NCBI RefSeq assembly: GCF_002632825.1
Contig: NZ_NJAJ01000012.1
Span: 62,001-126,000, forward strand
DNA from: Xenorhabdus stockiae
GTDB lineage: Bacteria; Pseudomonadota; Gammaproteobacteria; Enterobacterales; Enterobacteriaceae
Length of the DNA: 64,000 nucleotides
Reading direction: 5' to 3'
In this document: positions 48,772 to 56,494 of the stretch, piece by piece
Layout of the letters: every line of letters begins with the position of its first letter
Position numbering within the stretch: position 1 is the stretch's first letter
Notes under the pieces: generated by a model
Told to the model about the DNA's origin: nothing
What the model saw: only the letters and a program-made list of their open reading frames with translations
Database searches by the model: none
Translations under genes and position numbers: made by a program

Positions 48772-50097
48772 TTATTGGTGACGCTCGGCGTCAAAATCAG
48801 GTAGGTTAATGGTGATTGTTGCCAGTGTTTTCACTGCAATTGCCAGTACATCTTCATTAAAATCAAACTGACCATGATGATGGCCTGCACTAAGTTCAGT
48901 ACCGAAAATAAGGTAAGAAGCCAGACCTCCGTTTGCTTTAACCCGCTCCATAAAATAAGTTGCATCTTCTGAGCCCACGGATTGACGACCGCTTTTAACA
49001 ACAGATGAAAGTTCAGGAACATGCTGTTGAGCCTGCTGATAAATAAAATCGACCCATGCCGGACTGGGTTTACTGCTTTGCGCTGCCCCCATTAGCTCGA
49101 TTTCATACTCCACATTCTGCATTTTTGCTGCGCCTTCGATAACACCAAGGGCATGACCGTAGATAAATTCGTTGATTTCATTCGTTTCACCACGGGTTTC
49201 CACTTTCATTAATGCGTAGTCAGGAATAACATTACGGCCGGTACCAGCCTGTAATACGCCAACATTAATACGCGAAATACCTTTGCTGTGATGAGAAATT
49301 GCATGCAGTCCTACAGTAGCCTGAGCCGCAGCCAACAAAGCATTTTTTCCTTCTTCCGGCTTTCCGCCCGCATGAGAAGCCGCCCCGCGATAAGTGACAT
49401 CAATTTTGGTCGTCGCCAGAAAACTATCTTTACCACAAACTAATTCTCCCATAGGTATACCGAGACCAATATGGATGGCGATAAAAAAATCAACATCATC
49501 AACAACCCCGGCCTCGACCATTGATTTTGCCCCTCTTGTCCCTTCTTCTGCCGGCTGAAATATCAGTTTGATTTTCCCTGTGAGCCGATTTTCATATTGT
49601 TTCAATATACGCGCGAGTCCGAGCCCGATAGCTGTGTGACCATCATGGCCGCAGGCATGCATCATATGCGCATTACAGGAATAAAAATCTTCAGCATAAG
49701 GGCGATGAACATGGGTCTGATCTTCATTCAAATCAAGTGCATCCATATCAACCCGGAATGCCAGTGTCGGACCTGCTTTTCCGGTATCCAGTGTTGCGAC
49801 AATGCCAGTAAAACCACCGGAAAAATGCGGCAACCATTCCACCTTCGCACCCTGTTGGATGGCACGCTGTTCTTGTTCCTGTAATGCCTGTACTGAAGGC
49901 AGCCCCATTCTCGCATCGGCTTTAATCACCTCCTTCCCCATTTTCAGGCTATAACCTAACCGGTGTAGCTCATCAGCAACAAGGGTCGCGGTTCTGAATT
50001 CAAACCAGCCTGACTCAGCGAAATGGTGAAAATCACGACGCCAGTTTTGTAGTTGTCCGGCAATTTGCCGAATAGATTCATTCAATAAAGTTTGCAT
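48772..50097 (-). CDS. abgA: M20-family aminoacylase AbgA-like (p-aminobenzoyl-glutamate hydrolase subunit A)
   Basis: This 441-residue metallopeptidase has the M20D metal-binding motif HACGHDGHTA, the catalytic PAEEGTRGA and the dimerisation-domain AASHAGGKPEEG. It aligns well by eye with E. coli AbgA, including GGFTGIVATLDTG and DMDALDL. I place the start at 50097 (MQTLLNES), preceded by AAGGGATAGG; an upstream ATG would add eight residues. E. coli AbgA works as a heterodimer with AbgB, but no abgB is present between abgA and abgT, so the enzyme may act alone or on another acyl-amino acid. Confidence 0.88.
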   Translation of the reverse strand: MQTLLNESIRQIAGQLQNWRRDFHHFAESGWFEFRTATLVADELHRLGYSLKMGKEVIKADARMGLPSVQALQEQEQRAIQQGAKVEWLPHFSGGFTGIVATLDTGKAGPTLAFRVDMDALDLNEDQTHVHRPYAEDFYSCNAHMMHACGHDGHTAIGLGLARILKQYENRLTGKIKLIFQPAEEGTRGAKSMVEAGVVDDVDFFIAIHIGLGIPMGELVCGKDSFLATTKIDVTYRGAASHAGGKPEEGKNALLAAAQATVGLHAISHHSKGISRINVGVLQAGTGRNVIPDYALMKVETRGETNEINEFIYGHALGVIEGAAKMQNVEYEIELMGAAQSSKPSPAWVDFIYQQAQQHVPELSSVVKSGRQSVGSEDATYFMERVKANGGLASYLIFGTELSAGHHHGQFDFNEDVLAIAVKTLATITINLPDFDAERHQ

Positions 50098-50192
50098 ATG
50101 CCTATCCCTTTTAGTTATCACATCAGTAGTTTGTTTTTAATTAATGTAGACAAGAGGCGCTGCTTAAATGAGATACAATTAACTTCATCTAT

Positions 50193-50207
50193 ATAACTAA
50201 TAGTTAT
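50193..50207. promoter_or_regulatory. Candidate LysR-type operator upstream of abgR
   Basis: The palindrome ATAACTAATAGTTAT contains a T-N11-A core (T at 50194, A at 50206), the pattern bound by LysR-type regulators. It sits in the intergenic space between divergent abgA and abgR, about 20 bp before the abgR start. Confidence 0.55.
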
Positions 50208-50226
50208 CGCAAAAGAGAAAATAGTG

Positions 50227-51120
50227 ATGCCAATAAAACTCAATCAGTTACGGGCTTTTGTTGAAATTAGCCGCTATGGCAGTATTCGAGCAGCAAGCCG
50301 ATCCTTGTCACTTTCGCAACCTGCTTTGACAAAATCCGTTCGTGAATTGGAAGATTCACTGGGGGCAAAATTATTTATACGCAGTAATCAGGGCATTCAT
50401 TTAACGGAGTGCGGGCAAAGTTTTTTATTACGTGCCAGCTTGATACTTGAAGAGTTGAGAATTGCTCAAGAAGATATTCAGCAACGTATTGGATTACTCG
50501 GTGGTGTCATCAATATTGGCGTTGCTGGCTGTATTGTCCGCACAATCATGCCAAAAATCATTACACAATTTCATCGCAATTATCCCACCGTCAAATTGCG
50601 TATTGTTGAAGGGCAGTTATTGGCTATGCTACCCCAACTCAGACAAGGTGAACTGGATTTCTCTGTGAATACCTATTATCCCGAGAATACAGATGCAGAC
50701 CTCAGCTTTGAGAGGTTAATGGAAAAAGAGTACAAAGTGATTGTGCGTAAAGGGCACCCCAAACAGCATGCGACCTCTCTAGAAGAGCTATCTGATTGCA
50801 ACTGGACCATGCCAACACCAAAAGGTACCTATTATCGCAGTTTATTCGAAAGGCTTTCATTAATGGAGAAGCCTCCTGTCTTCAGCGTCACGTGCGAAAC
50901 ATTGATGTCTTGCATGAGCCTCGTTGCCAAAAGTGATTTTGTGACCATCGTCGCTGTCGATTTAGCAGATGATGTACTGTTTCATCAGCAATTTGTCGCC
51001 TTAGACCTTAAAGAACAGCTTCCATTAGCCATGTTTTGTCTGATCCGTCGTAAAGATACCAATTTAACCCCCGCCGGAGAGCATTTAGCCAGACTGTTTC
51101 GGATGTATTGCCGTGATTGA
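50227..51120 (+). CDS. abgR: LysR-family regulator AbgR-like
   Basis: This transcription factor of 297 residues (one more if GTG 50224 is used) has an N-terminal winged helix-turn-helix (residues 5-65; GSIRAASRSLSLSQPALTKSVRELE) and a C-terminal ligand-binding domain. It is transcribed away from abgA, the usual arrangement of a LysR regulator and its target, and its size fits AbgR (about 300 residues). The ligand is unknown here. Confidence 0.86.
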   Translation: MPIKLNQLRAFVEISRYGSIRAASRSLSLSQPALTKSVRELEDSLGAKLFIRSNQGIHLTECGQSFLLRASLILEELRIAQEDIQQRIGLLGGVINIGVAGCIVRTIMPKIITQFHRNYPTVKLRIVEGQLLAMLPQLRQGELDFSVNTYYPENTDADLSFERLMEKEYKVIVRKGHPKQHATSLEELSDCNWTMPTPKGTYYRSLFERLSLMEKPPVFSVTCETLMSCMSLVAKSDFVTIVAVDLADDVLFHQQFVALDLKEQLPLAMFCLIRRKDTNLTPAGEHLARLFRMYCRD

Positions 51121-51142
51121 CCGCCTGACATGCATCCTGCTG

Positions 51143-51790
51143 CTAGCCAATAACCACAATGCCGAGCTGTTCCATGATTTCAGCAACCTGAGAGGATTCT
51201 AGTTTAACCCCCTGAAAATCCACTCGCCGTATATCAATTTCACCCAAAATAGAATTGGTTAAATCACAATGAGTAAAGTTTGCTGCATACCAGTCAAAAG
51301 CTGTAAATTCCCCACCAGACAGATCTGAGCCACTGAACGTTGCCCCTAAAATATGAGTACCATGCCATCGATTTTCCCATAGTTCACATTTTTCGAGTAC
51401 CACATCAGACAAATTTGCATAGCTTAAGTTACTTTTGGTGATATAGGCTGAACAAAACCGAATTGTGGGACTTACGATATTCATAAAACTCACACCACGA
51501 AAATCAGCGCCTTGCAACCGACATCCACAAATTTCTATCCCCAGTGCATTGGCATATCTGAAATCCACCATCGATAAGTCACAATTTTTAAAACTGGCAT
51601 CTTTCAAAATAGCGTGTTTAAAATTACAGCTCAGCTGATTTTTGGATTCATAAAATAAGCAATCAATAAACTGGCTGTCTGTTAAATCAGCATATGAGAA
51701 ATCACAATTAAAGAAATGCGTATTTTTAACCACCTGACCACGAAATTGATCTTTTTCAATCCGTTTTTCCCGGAAATGGATTACTTGCAT
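51143..51790 (-). CDS. qnr: Qnr-family pentapeptide-repeat protein (DNA gyrase/topoisomerase IV protection)
   Basis: This 215-residue protein consists of pentapeptide repeats with the A(D/N)LXX pattern that fold into a quadrilateral beta-helix mimicking DNA. By eye it matches QnrB through most of its length: CDLSMVDFR, ALGIEICGC, LQGADFRG, FCSAYIT, LSYANLS, VVLEKCELWENRW, LGATFSGSDLSGGEF, ANFTHCDLTNS, and the C-terminal MEQLGIVVIG. Such proteins protect DNA gyrase and topoisomerase IV from quinolones. The ribosome-binding site is strong (AGGAGGT). It starts only 15 bp after the fhuF-like gene, so it is probably the last gene of the siderophore operon. No LexA box was seen before it. It may also protect against a natural gyrase poison. 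Confidence 0.88.
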   Translation of the reverse strand: MQVIHFREKRIEKDQFRGQVVKNTHFFNCDFSYADLTDSQFIDCLFYESKNQLSCNFKHAILKDASFKNCDLSMVDFRYANALGIEICGCRLQGADFRGVSFMNIVSPTIRFCSAYITKSNLSYANLSDVVLEKCELWENRWHGTHILGATFSGSDLSGGEFTAFDWYAANFTHCDLTNSILGEIDIRRVDFQGVKLESSQVAEIMEQLGIVVIG

Positions 51791-51805
51791 AACACCTCCT
51801 ATTTA

Positions 51806-52546
51806 TTAACCAATTTCAAGTGGGCAATCACGACAGTTCCCTACTCCCGGTAATTTATTCCGTTGGCAACAACAGCGACGCTGTATAATATTATTTCTTA
51901 ATATCACTGTACGATATAATGGATTATCTCTGCCATCAGGTAATTTTGCTTCAAAGAAAAGATTATTGACCAATATTTGATATTGTTCATCACTCATTCT
52001 TTCTTTGAAGTTACTTAAATACCAATACATCACATAACCAATATTATTCCATAGCAAACGCCCATTAATCCCTTTATAAGATTCAATTTTTTCACAGACC
52101 GGAATAATATGGCGATCCAATAAAGCATAATAGCGATCCAGTAAAGATATAGGCTCATCCATCCAGGTTAATTGATAGTAAACCATATTAGGCCGGCCGC
52201 TTTCATGAAATTCAACCTGAAAAAGATTATAATCAGCATCTGCTGCTTGAGGGTATTCCAGCAATATTAGCATCAGCGGCGGAACAACTATGCCAAAATA
52301 CCACTGCGCCCATAAAGAATAAAGCCCTTTACTATTCGGCTTCTGATCACTCTTTGCATAATATTCATTCTGGTAACGTTGCATTAATGGTAAAAATTCT
52401 TTTTCATTCGACCATTGATGAAATACCATGCTGCCTTCTGGAATATTTTCCGCATTCACTTTCATCGATGAATTAAAATGGCTGAATGCGCTGTCGAATA
52501 AACCAACAATATTATTAACATCTATTTCTGACGTTATCTGAGTCAT
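51806..52546 (-). CDS. FhuF-family siderophore-iron reductase
   Basis: This 246-residue cytoplasmic protein (start 52546, preceded by GGAAGGG; an earlier ATG at 52561 would overlap the ATPase stop) ends with the FhuF [2Fe-2S] motif CC-x10-C-x2-C (CCQRNKLPGVGNCRDC). FhuF proteins reduce ferric hydroxamate siderophores so that the iron is released. This suggests that the transport system imports hydroxamate-type siderophores. It starts one base after the ATPase stop. Confidence 0.88.
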   Translation of the reverse strand: MTQITSEIDVNNIVGLFDSAFSHFNSSMKVNAENIPEGSMVFHQWSNEKEFLPLMQRYQNEYYAKSDQKPNSKGLYSLWAQWYFGIVVPPLMLILLEYPQAADADYNLFQVEFHESGRPNMVYYQLTWMDEPISLLDRYYALLDRHIIPVCEKIESYKGINGRLLWNNIGYVMYWYLSNFKERMSDEQYQILVNNLFFEAKLPDGRDNPLYRTVILRNNIIQRRCCCQRNKLPGVGNCRDCPLEIG

Positions 52547-52547
52547 T

Positions 52548-53363
52548 CTACACCCTTCCATTATATCTCGGAATAATTAATGGCTTATCGGATTCTGGAT
52601 CACGGATAATTCGGCATGCCAGACCAAATACATCGGCAATACTCTGCTCTGTGATGATTTCTTCAGGCTTTCCTTCCGCATAAATATGACCATTCTTCAT
52701 CATGATCAACCGTGTGGCATAACGCAGGGCTAAATTAATATCGTGTAAAACCAATACCAATGTTTTTCCCTGCTGATGTAAGCGTTGGCATAAATCAAGC
52801 ATTTCAATCTGATGGGAAATATCCAGATAAGTCGTCGGCTCATCCAGTAGGATAATCGGCGTTTGCTGTGCCAGTGTCATAGCAAACCATGCACGCTGAC
52901 GCTGACCTCCTGAGAGTTCGCTGACAAATTTTTCCGATATATCCCATAAATCGACAGCCTGTAAGGATTCTCTGACAACGCGTTCATCTGTTTCTGACCA
53001 TTGCCACAGGAAAGTCTGATAAGCATAGCGACCGCGGGAAACAAGGTCATAAATCGTCAACTCTTCCGTCACTATTGCCCCTTGGGTTAACAGTGACAAC
53101 TCACGTGCAACCGCTTTTGGCTTATAACGATGGATATTTATTCCATCAAGTTGAATTTCACCATGTTGTGGCTGCATACTTCGGCTAATTGCCCGCAACA
53201 ACGTCGATTTCCCACACCCATTAGGGCCAATAATAACGCTGAATTCGTTATCGTGGATTGCAAGGTTAATATCTTCAATAATCGTTTTTTTACCGTATGC
53301 CAGTGAAAGGCTCTGGGCTTTAAGCCGCGAGATCACCTCTGGGGAATTCGCATCCGATGGCAT
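52548..53363 (-). CDS. Ferric-siderophore ABC transporter ATPase (FecE/FhuC type)
   Basis: This 271-residue ATPase has Walker A GPNGCGKST near residue 43, signature LSGGQRQRAW near residue 147 and Walker B IILLDEPTTYLD near residue 166. The start at 53363 (MPSDANS) overlaps the permease stop by one base (TAATG); the longer open frame upstream runs inside the permease gene. It powers the two permeases that precede it. Confidence 0.93.
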   Translation of the reverse strand: MPSDANSPEVISRLKAQSLSLAYGKKTIIEDINLAIHDNEFSVIIGPNGCGKSTLLRAISRSMQPQHGEIQLDGINIHRYKPKAVARELSLLTQGAIVTEELTIYDLVSRGRYAYQTFLWQWSETDERVVRESLQAVDLWDISEKFVSELSGGQRQRAWFAMTLAQQTPIILLDEPTTYLDISHQIEMLDLCQRLHQQGKTLVLVLHDINLALRYATRLIMMKNGHIYAEGKPEEIITEQSIADVFGLACRIIRDPESDKPLIIPRYNGRV

Positions 53364-54415
53364 TATCGTGTTCTCCTTAATTCTGCATACAGTAAATACA
53401 TCAAGTAGATTCCCCCAATCACCGCAGTCACTAAACCAACAGGTAAACGTGCCGGAGTAGGTAAAATTAGGGTAATAAAATCGGACAGCAGCATCAGTAA
53501 AGCACCAACCAAAGCTGAGCAAAATAATGCCGCGCCTTTCGCAAGTACTAACCGACGGGCAATTTGCGGCGCAGACAGGGCAATAAAAGAGATAGGGCCA
53601 ACCACTAATACTGACATTGCAGCGAAAATAACAGCCAGTAATATACTAATAATCTGGATAAGGCGTACGGGCACACCCAATGTATTAGCTATATCCTCAC
53701 CAAAATGGGTATAACGTAATTGCCTGCCCAACCAAAATAAAACAGGAGTAAAAACGACCAATCCACTAATAATTGCCACATCCTGCCATCCCCTGCTGGC
53801 AAGGCTACCACTCAGTAATGCACGTATTTGCTGGGCCTGTTCAGCACGAATATTTGAAACAGCAAAATCAACTATTGCCATACAGAATGCAGCAATGGCC
53901 ACGCCGGATATCACGATTTTACCTGTTTGCATTCTGCCAAGCCCTGCACCATTGCCGAGGTAAACCAGCAATACTGCAAGCCCGGCACCGGATATTGCCC
54001 CTACAGAGGCTGGCAATGCGTCAGGCCAGACAAGCAATGCAACCATAATCCCCAGTGCAGCCCCCGCATTGATACCAATGATATCCGGGCTGCCAAGTGT
54101 GTTACGGGTCGTCAGCTGAAAAAGCGCTCCCGAAAGTGCCAGAGCCATTCCGGCCCCTATTGCTAACAACGCTCTGGGTAAGCGGATTTGCAATAAAATA
54201 AATTCCTGATAGGAGTTTCCTGTCCCCAAAAAAGGATTATCCATTCCTTCCCTACCCGATGATAAAGTCAGATAGAAAATCACCACCAGCAACAGCAAAA
54301 TGAGCATGATTATCTTACTCGTGTGCCATGATGAGCTGATAAATATAGCTCTTCCCAGAGAAAAAGTTCTGACAGCTTGTTGCCTTATTGGCCTCGGTGA
54401 ATAAATCTGAGTCAT
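53363..54415 (-). CDS. Ferric-siderophore ABC transporter permease (FecCD family) 2
   Basis: This 350-residue inner-membrane protein belongs to the BtuC/FecCD family, with about ten helices and the conserved LPRALLAIGAGMALALSG and GPISFIALSAPQIARRL segments. The N-terminal 30 residues are cytoplasmic and basic. It pairs with the permease encoded 3 bp upstream and with the ATPase overlapping its stop. Confidence 0.92.
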   Translation of the reverse strand: MTQIYSPRPIRQQAVRTFSLGRAIFISSSWHTSKIIMLILLLLVVIFYLTLSSGREGMDNPFLGTGNSYQEFILLQIRLPRALLAIGAGMALALSGALFQLTTRNTLGSPDIIGINAGAALGIMVALLVWPDALPASVGAISGAGLAVLLVYLGNGAGLGRMQTGKIVISGVAIAAFCMAIVDFAVSNIRAEQAQQIRALLSGSLASRGWQDVAIISGLVVFTPVLFWLGRQLRYTHFGEDIANTLGVPVRLIQIISILLAVIFAAMSVLVVGPISFIALSAPQIARRLVLAKGAALFCSALVGALLMLLSDFITLILPTPARLPVGLVTAVIGGIYLMYLLYAELRRTR

Positions 54416-54418
54416 ACT

Positions 54419-55429
54419 TTATTCCACCATGATTTTTTGTGTCCGGTTTTTAGCAACCAGATAAAGCAACGGAGCACCAATACAGGCAGTAATAATGCCG
54501 ACCATAATTTCTTCAGGCGAGATCAACAACCGTCCCACAACATCCGATATCAACAATAGGCAAGGACCGGCAAACAGGCAGTAAGGCAACAACCAACGAA
54601 AATCACTGCCTACCCATGCCCGCATCAAATGTGGTGCTGCCAGACCAATAAAAGCAATTGGGCCAGCCATTGCTGTCGCTCCGGCCGCCAACATCGTGGC
54701 GCTTAATAGTGACAGAATACGGGTACGGGCAACGTTAGCACCGAGAGCGCCTGCAATGCCCTCCCCAAAAACCATGACATTTAATGAAGCACTGAGTGAA
54801 AGCGTCAATACAACCGCCACCAGCAGGTAAGGTATCAGTAAACTGGCCTCATTCAGCGACATCGCACTTAATGAACCCACAGTCCAGAAACGGTAACTGT
54901 CCATTACCTGTGCATTTATCAATACCACTCCCTGTACAACTGCAAACAGGCAGGCATTGATAGCCGCACCTGTCAGAACCAGCCGTACAGGGTTAGTATT
55001 ACGGGCACCGCCGCTGAGTAAATAGAACAATAAGGTTGATAAACCCGCGCCAATAAATGCACTCCAAAAACGGGAGAATCCCTCTAGCACCGGAATGAAA
55101 GAGAAAAAAACCACGGCAACCGCCGCTCCCGCATTAATTCCTAATAACCCCGGATCCCCCAACGGATTGCGCAGCAAACCCTGAGTGACGGCTCCCGCGA
55201 GAGCCAATCCGGCTCCGGCCATCAAGCCAATAAGAGTACGCGGTTCACGGGCATTGATGACTAAATCATAGTAGCTGCCCTGATCACCCTGCCAGTAATG
55301 CAGCCAAACTGCTGACATTGGTATTGATTTCGATCCCAGACTCAGGCTGGCAACAATACAAAGGCAGGTCAGCAAAGCCATCAATACCAAACCCAATATA
55401 CGAACCTTACGCCGTTTAGGGTTTTTCAT
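54419..55429 (-). CDS. Ferric-siderophore ABC transporter permease (FecCD family) 1
   Basis: This 336-residue permease has about ten membrane helices and family motifs REPRTLIGLMAGAGLALAGAV, NPLGDPGLLGINAGAA and GPIAFIGLAAPHLMRAWVG. It starts 14 bp inside the binding-protein gene, so translation is coupled. It forms the transmembrane heterodimer with the next permease. Confidence 0.92.
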   Translation of the reverse strand: MKNPKRRKVRILGLVLMALLTCLCIVASLSLGSKSIPMSAVWLHYWQGDQGSYYDLVINAREPRTLIGLMAGAGLALAGAVTQGLLRNPLGDPGLLGINAGAAVAVVFFSFIPVLEGFSRFWSAFIGAGLSTLLFYLLSGGARNTNPVRLVLTGAAINACLFAVVQGVVLINAQVMDSYRFWTVGSLSAMSLNEASLLIPYLLVAVVLTLSLSASLNVMVFGEGIAGALGANVARTRILSLLSATMLAAGATAMAGPIAFIGLAAPHLMRAWVGSDFRWLLPYCLFAGPCLLLISDVVGRLLISPEEIMVGIITACIGAPLLYLVAKNRTQKIMVE

Positions 55430-56474
55430 GTTTTGCTATCTCCTGTTTCAGCAATGGCATAAATTTGGGTAGTCCCCAACGCAAGCTCAGTGGTGAGCCA
55501 TAAGACATCGACATCACAATAGATTGATCGGTCATTGGAATATATCCTCCCTGACGAACCGCCCTGATTGAACGAAACAAAGGTTGTGCTTCCGTCTGCT
55601 GGCGCTCTTTTTCACTGCTATACCAAGTCACCAGAATATCTGCATCATTAAGCAAATCCGCATTTTCCAAACCAATGTTGGCTGTAAAACTGCCAAAAGG
55701 CGCGGTCAGGGAATCAGCCAGTGGAAGTAAGGACAAACCGAGATGGACAAGGGTATCTACGCGTGGATCATTTTTGACGTAAATAGATAAGGTGTTATCT
55801 GTTGTTCCTGCTTTGATATAAGCAAAAGAATAACGGTCTATATCAGGGATCGTACTTCCTGCCTGAGTCAGAATAGTATCCAGTTCGGTACTGAGCTTTT
55901 CTCCCTGTGGTATTTTATCCAGTGCACGGGCGACTAGTTCGATCTGTTGCCGGGGTGTTGTCTGCCACGGTTTATGTGAATAGGCAACGACAGGCACAAA
56001 ATGAGACAGATGATCATAATTTTCCTGTGTGATACCTGATTGTGTTGCCAGAACCAGATCCGGTTTTAATTTGATGATCTTCTCAATATCCAGCTCCGGA
56101 TACATTTCGATAACCGCCGGTAATTTTGCTCCGCGTCGCGCTATTTCTTCCCTGAACCAGGGTAAATATCCGTCTGCATCACCACCCCAGCGATGCGATT
56201 CAACACCTACGGGAATAATGCCAAGATCTAATAAAATATCTTCAGTACCGGTTCCCAGCGCTACAACGCGTTGCGCTGGCTGGTTAATTACCGCAGTTCC
56301 CAACTCAGTCGTAATAGTCTTAGGATAGCCAGTGGTATTTTCCTGTAACGCGCCTGCTGGGGCTGGCTTATCACAACCTGCCAATAAACCGGCCAGCAGT
56401 ACCCACGGTACAGCGACCCATATTTTGTAATGTGTGCATATTTTCTGTATCAACATTAATGGATAAAGATGCAT
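55416..56474 (-). CDS. Ferric-siderophore substrate-binding lipoprotein
   Basis: This 352-residue protein has a lipoprotein signal peptide with lipobox LAGC near residue 34 and then a class III periplasmic binding fold: QPAQRVVALGTGTEDILLDLGIIPVGVE and KPDLVLATQSGI are typical of FecB/FhuD-like proteins. It delivers the iron-siderophore complex to the permeases. A later ATG (MLIQKICTH) is an equally plausible start. A lipid-anchored binding protein is unusual, though not unique, in Gram-negative enterobacteria. Confidence 0.9.
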   Translation of the reverse strand: MHLYPLMLIQKICTHYKIWVAVPWVLLAGLLAGCDKPAPAGALQENTTGYPKTITTELGTAVINQPAQRVVALGTGTEDILLDLGIIPVGVESHRWGGDADGYLPWFREEIARRGAKLPAVIEMYPELDIEKIIKLKPDLVLATQSGITQENYDHLSHFVPVVAYSHKPWQTTPRQQIELVARALDKIPQGEKLSTELDTILTQAGSTIPDIDRYSFAYIKAGTTDNTLSIYVKNDPRVDTLVHLGLSLLPLADSLTAPFGSFTANIGLENADLLNDADILVTWYSSEKERQQTEAQPLFRSIRAVRQGGYIPMTDQSIVMSMSYGSPLSLRWGLPKFMPLLKQEIAKHEKP

Positions 56475-56494
56475 CGCCGCTGTCCGTTAATCAG

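Noticed and set aside
48779-48793. Inverted repeat TGACGC/GCGTCA near the abgA stop
   Set aside because: Short, three-base loop, inside the end of the coding region and without a T-tract; not enough for a terminator.
51143-51790. McbG-type microcin immunity protein
   Set aside because: Repeat pattern and C-terminus match Qnr far better, and no microcin B17-like genes are nearby.
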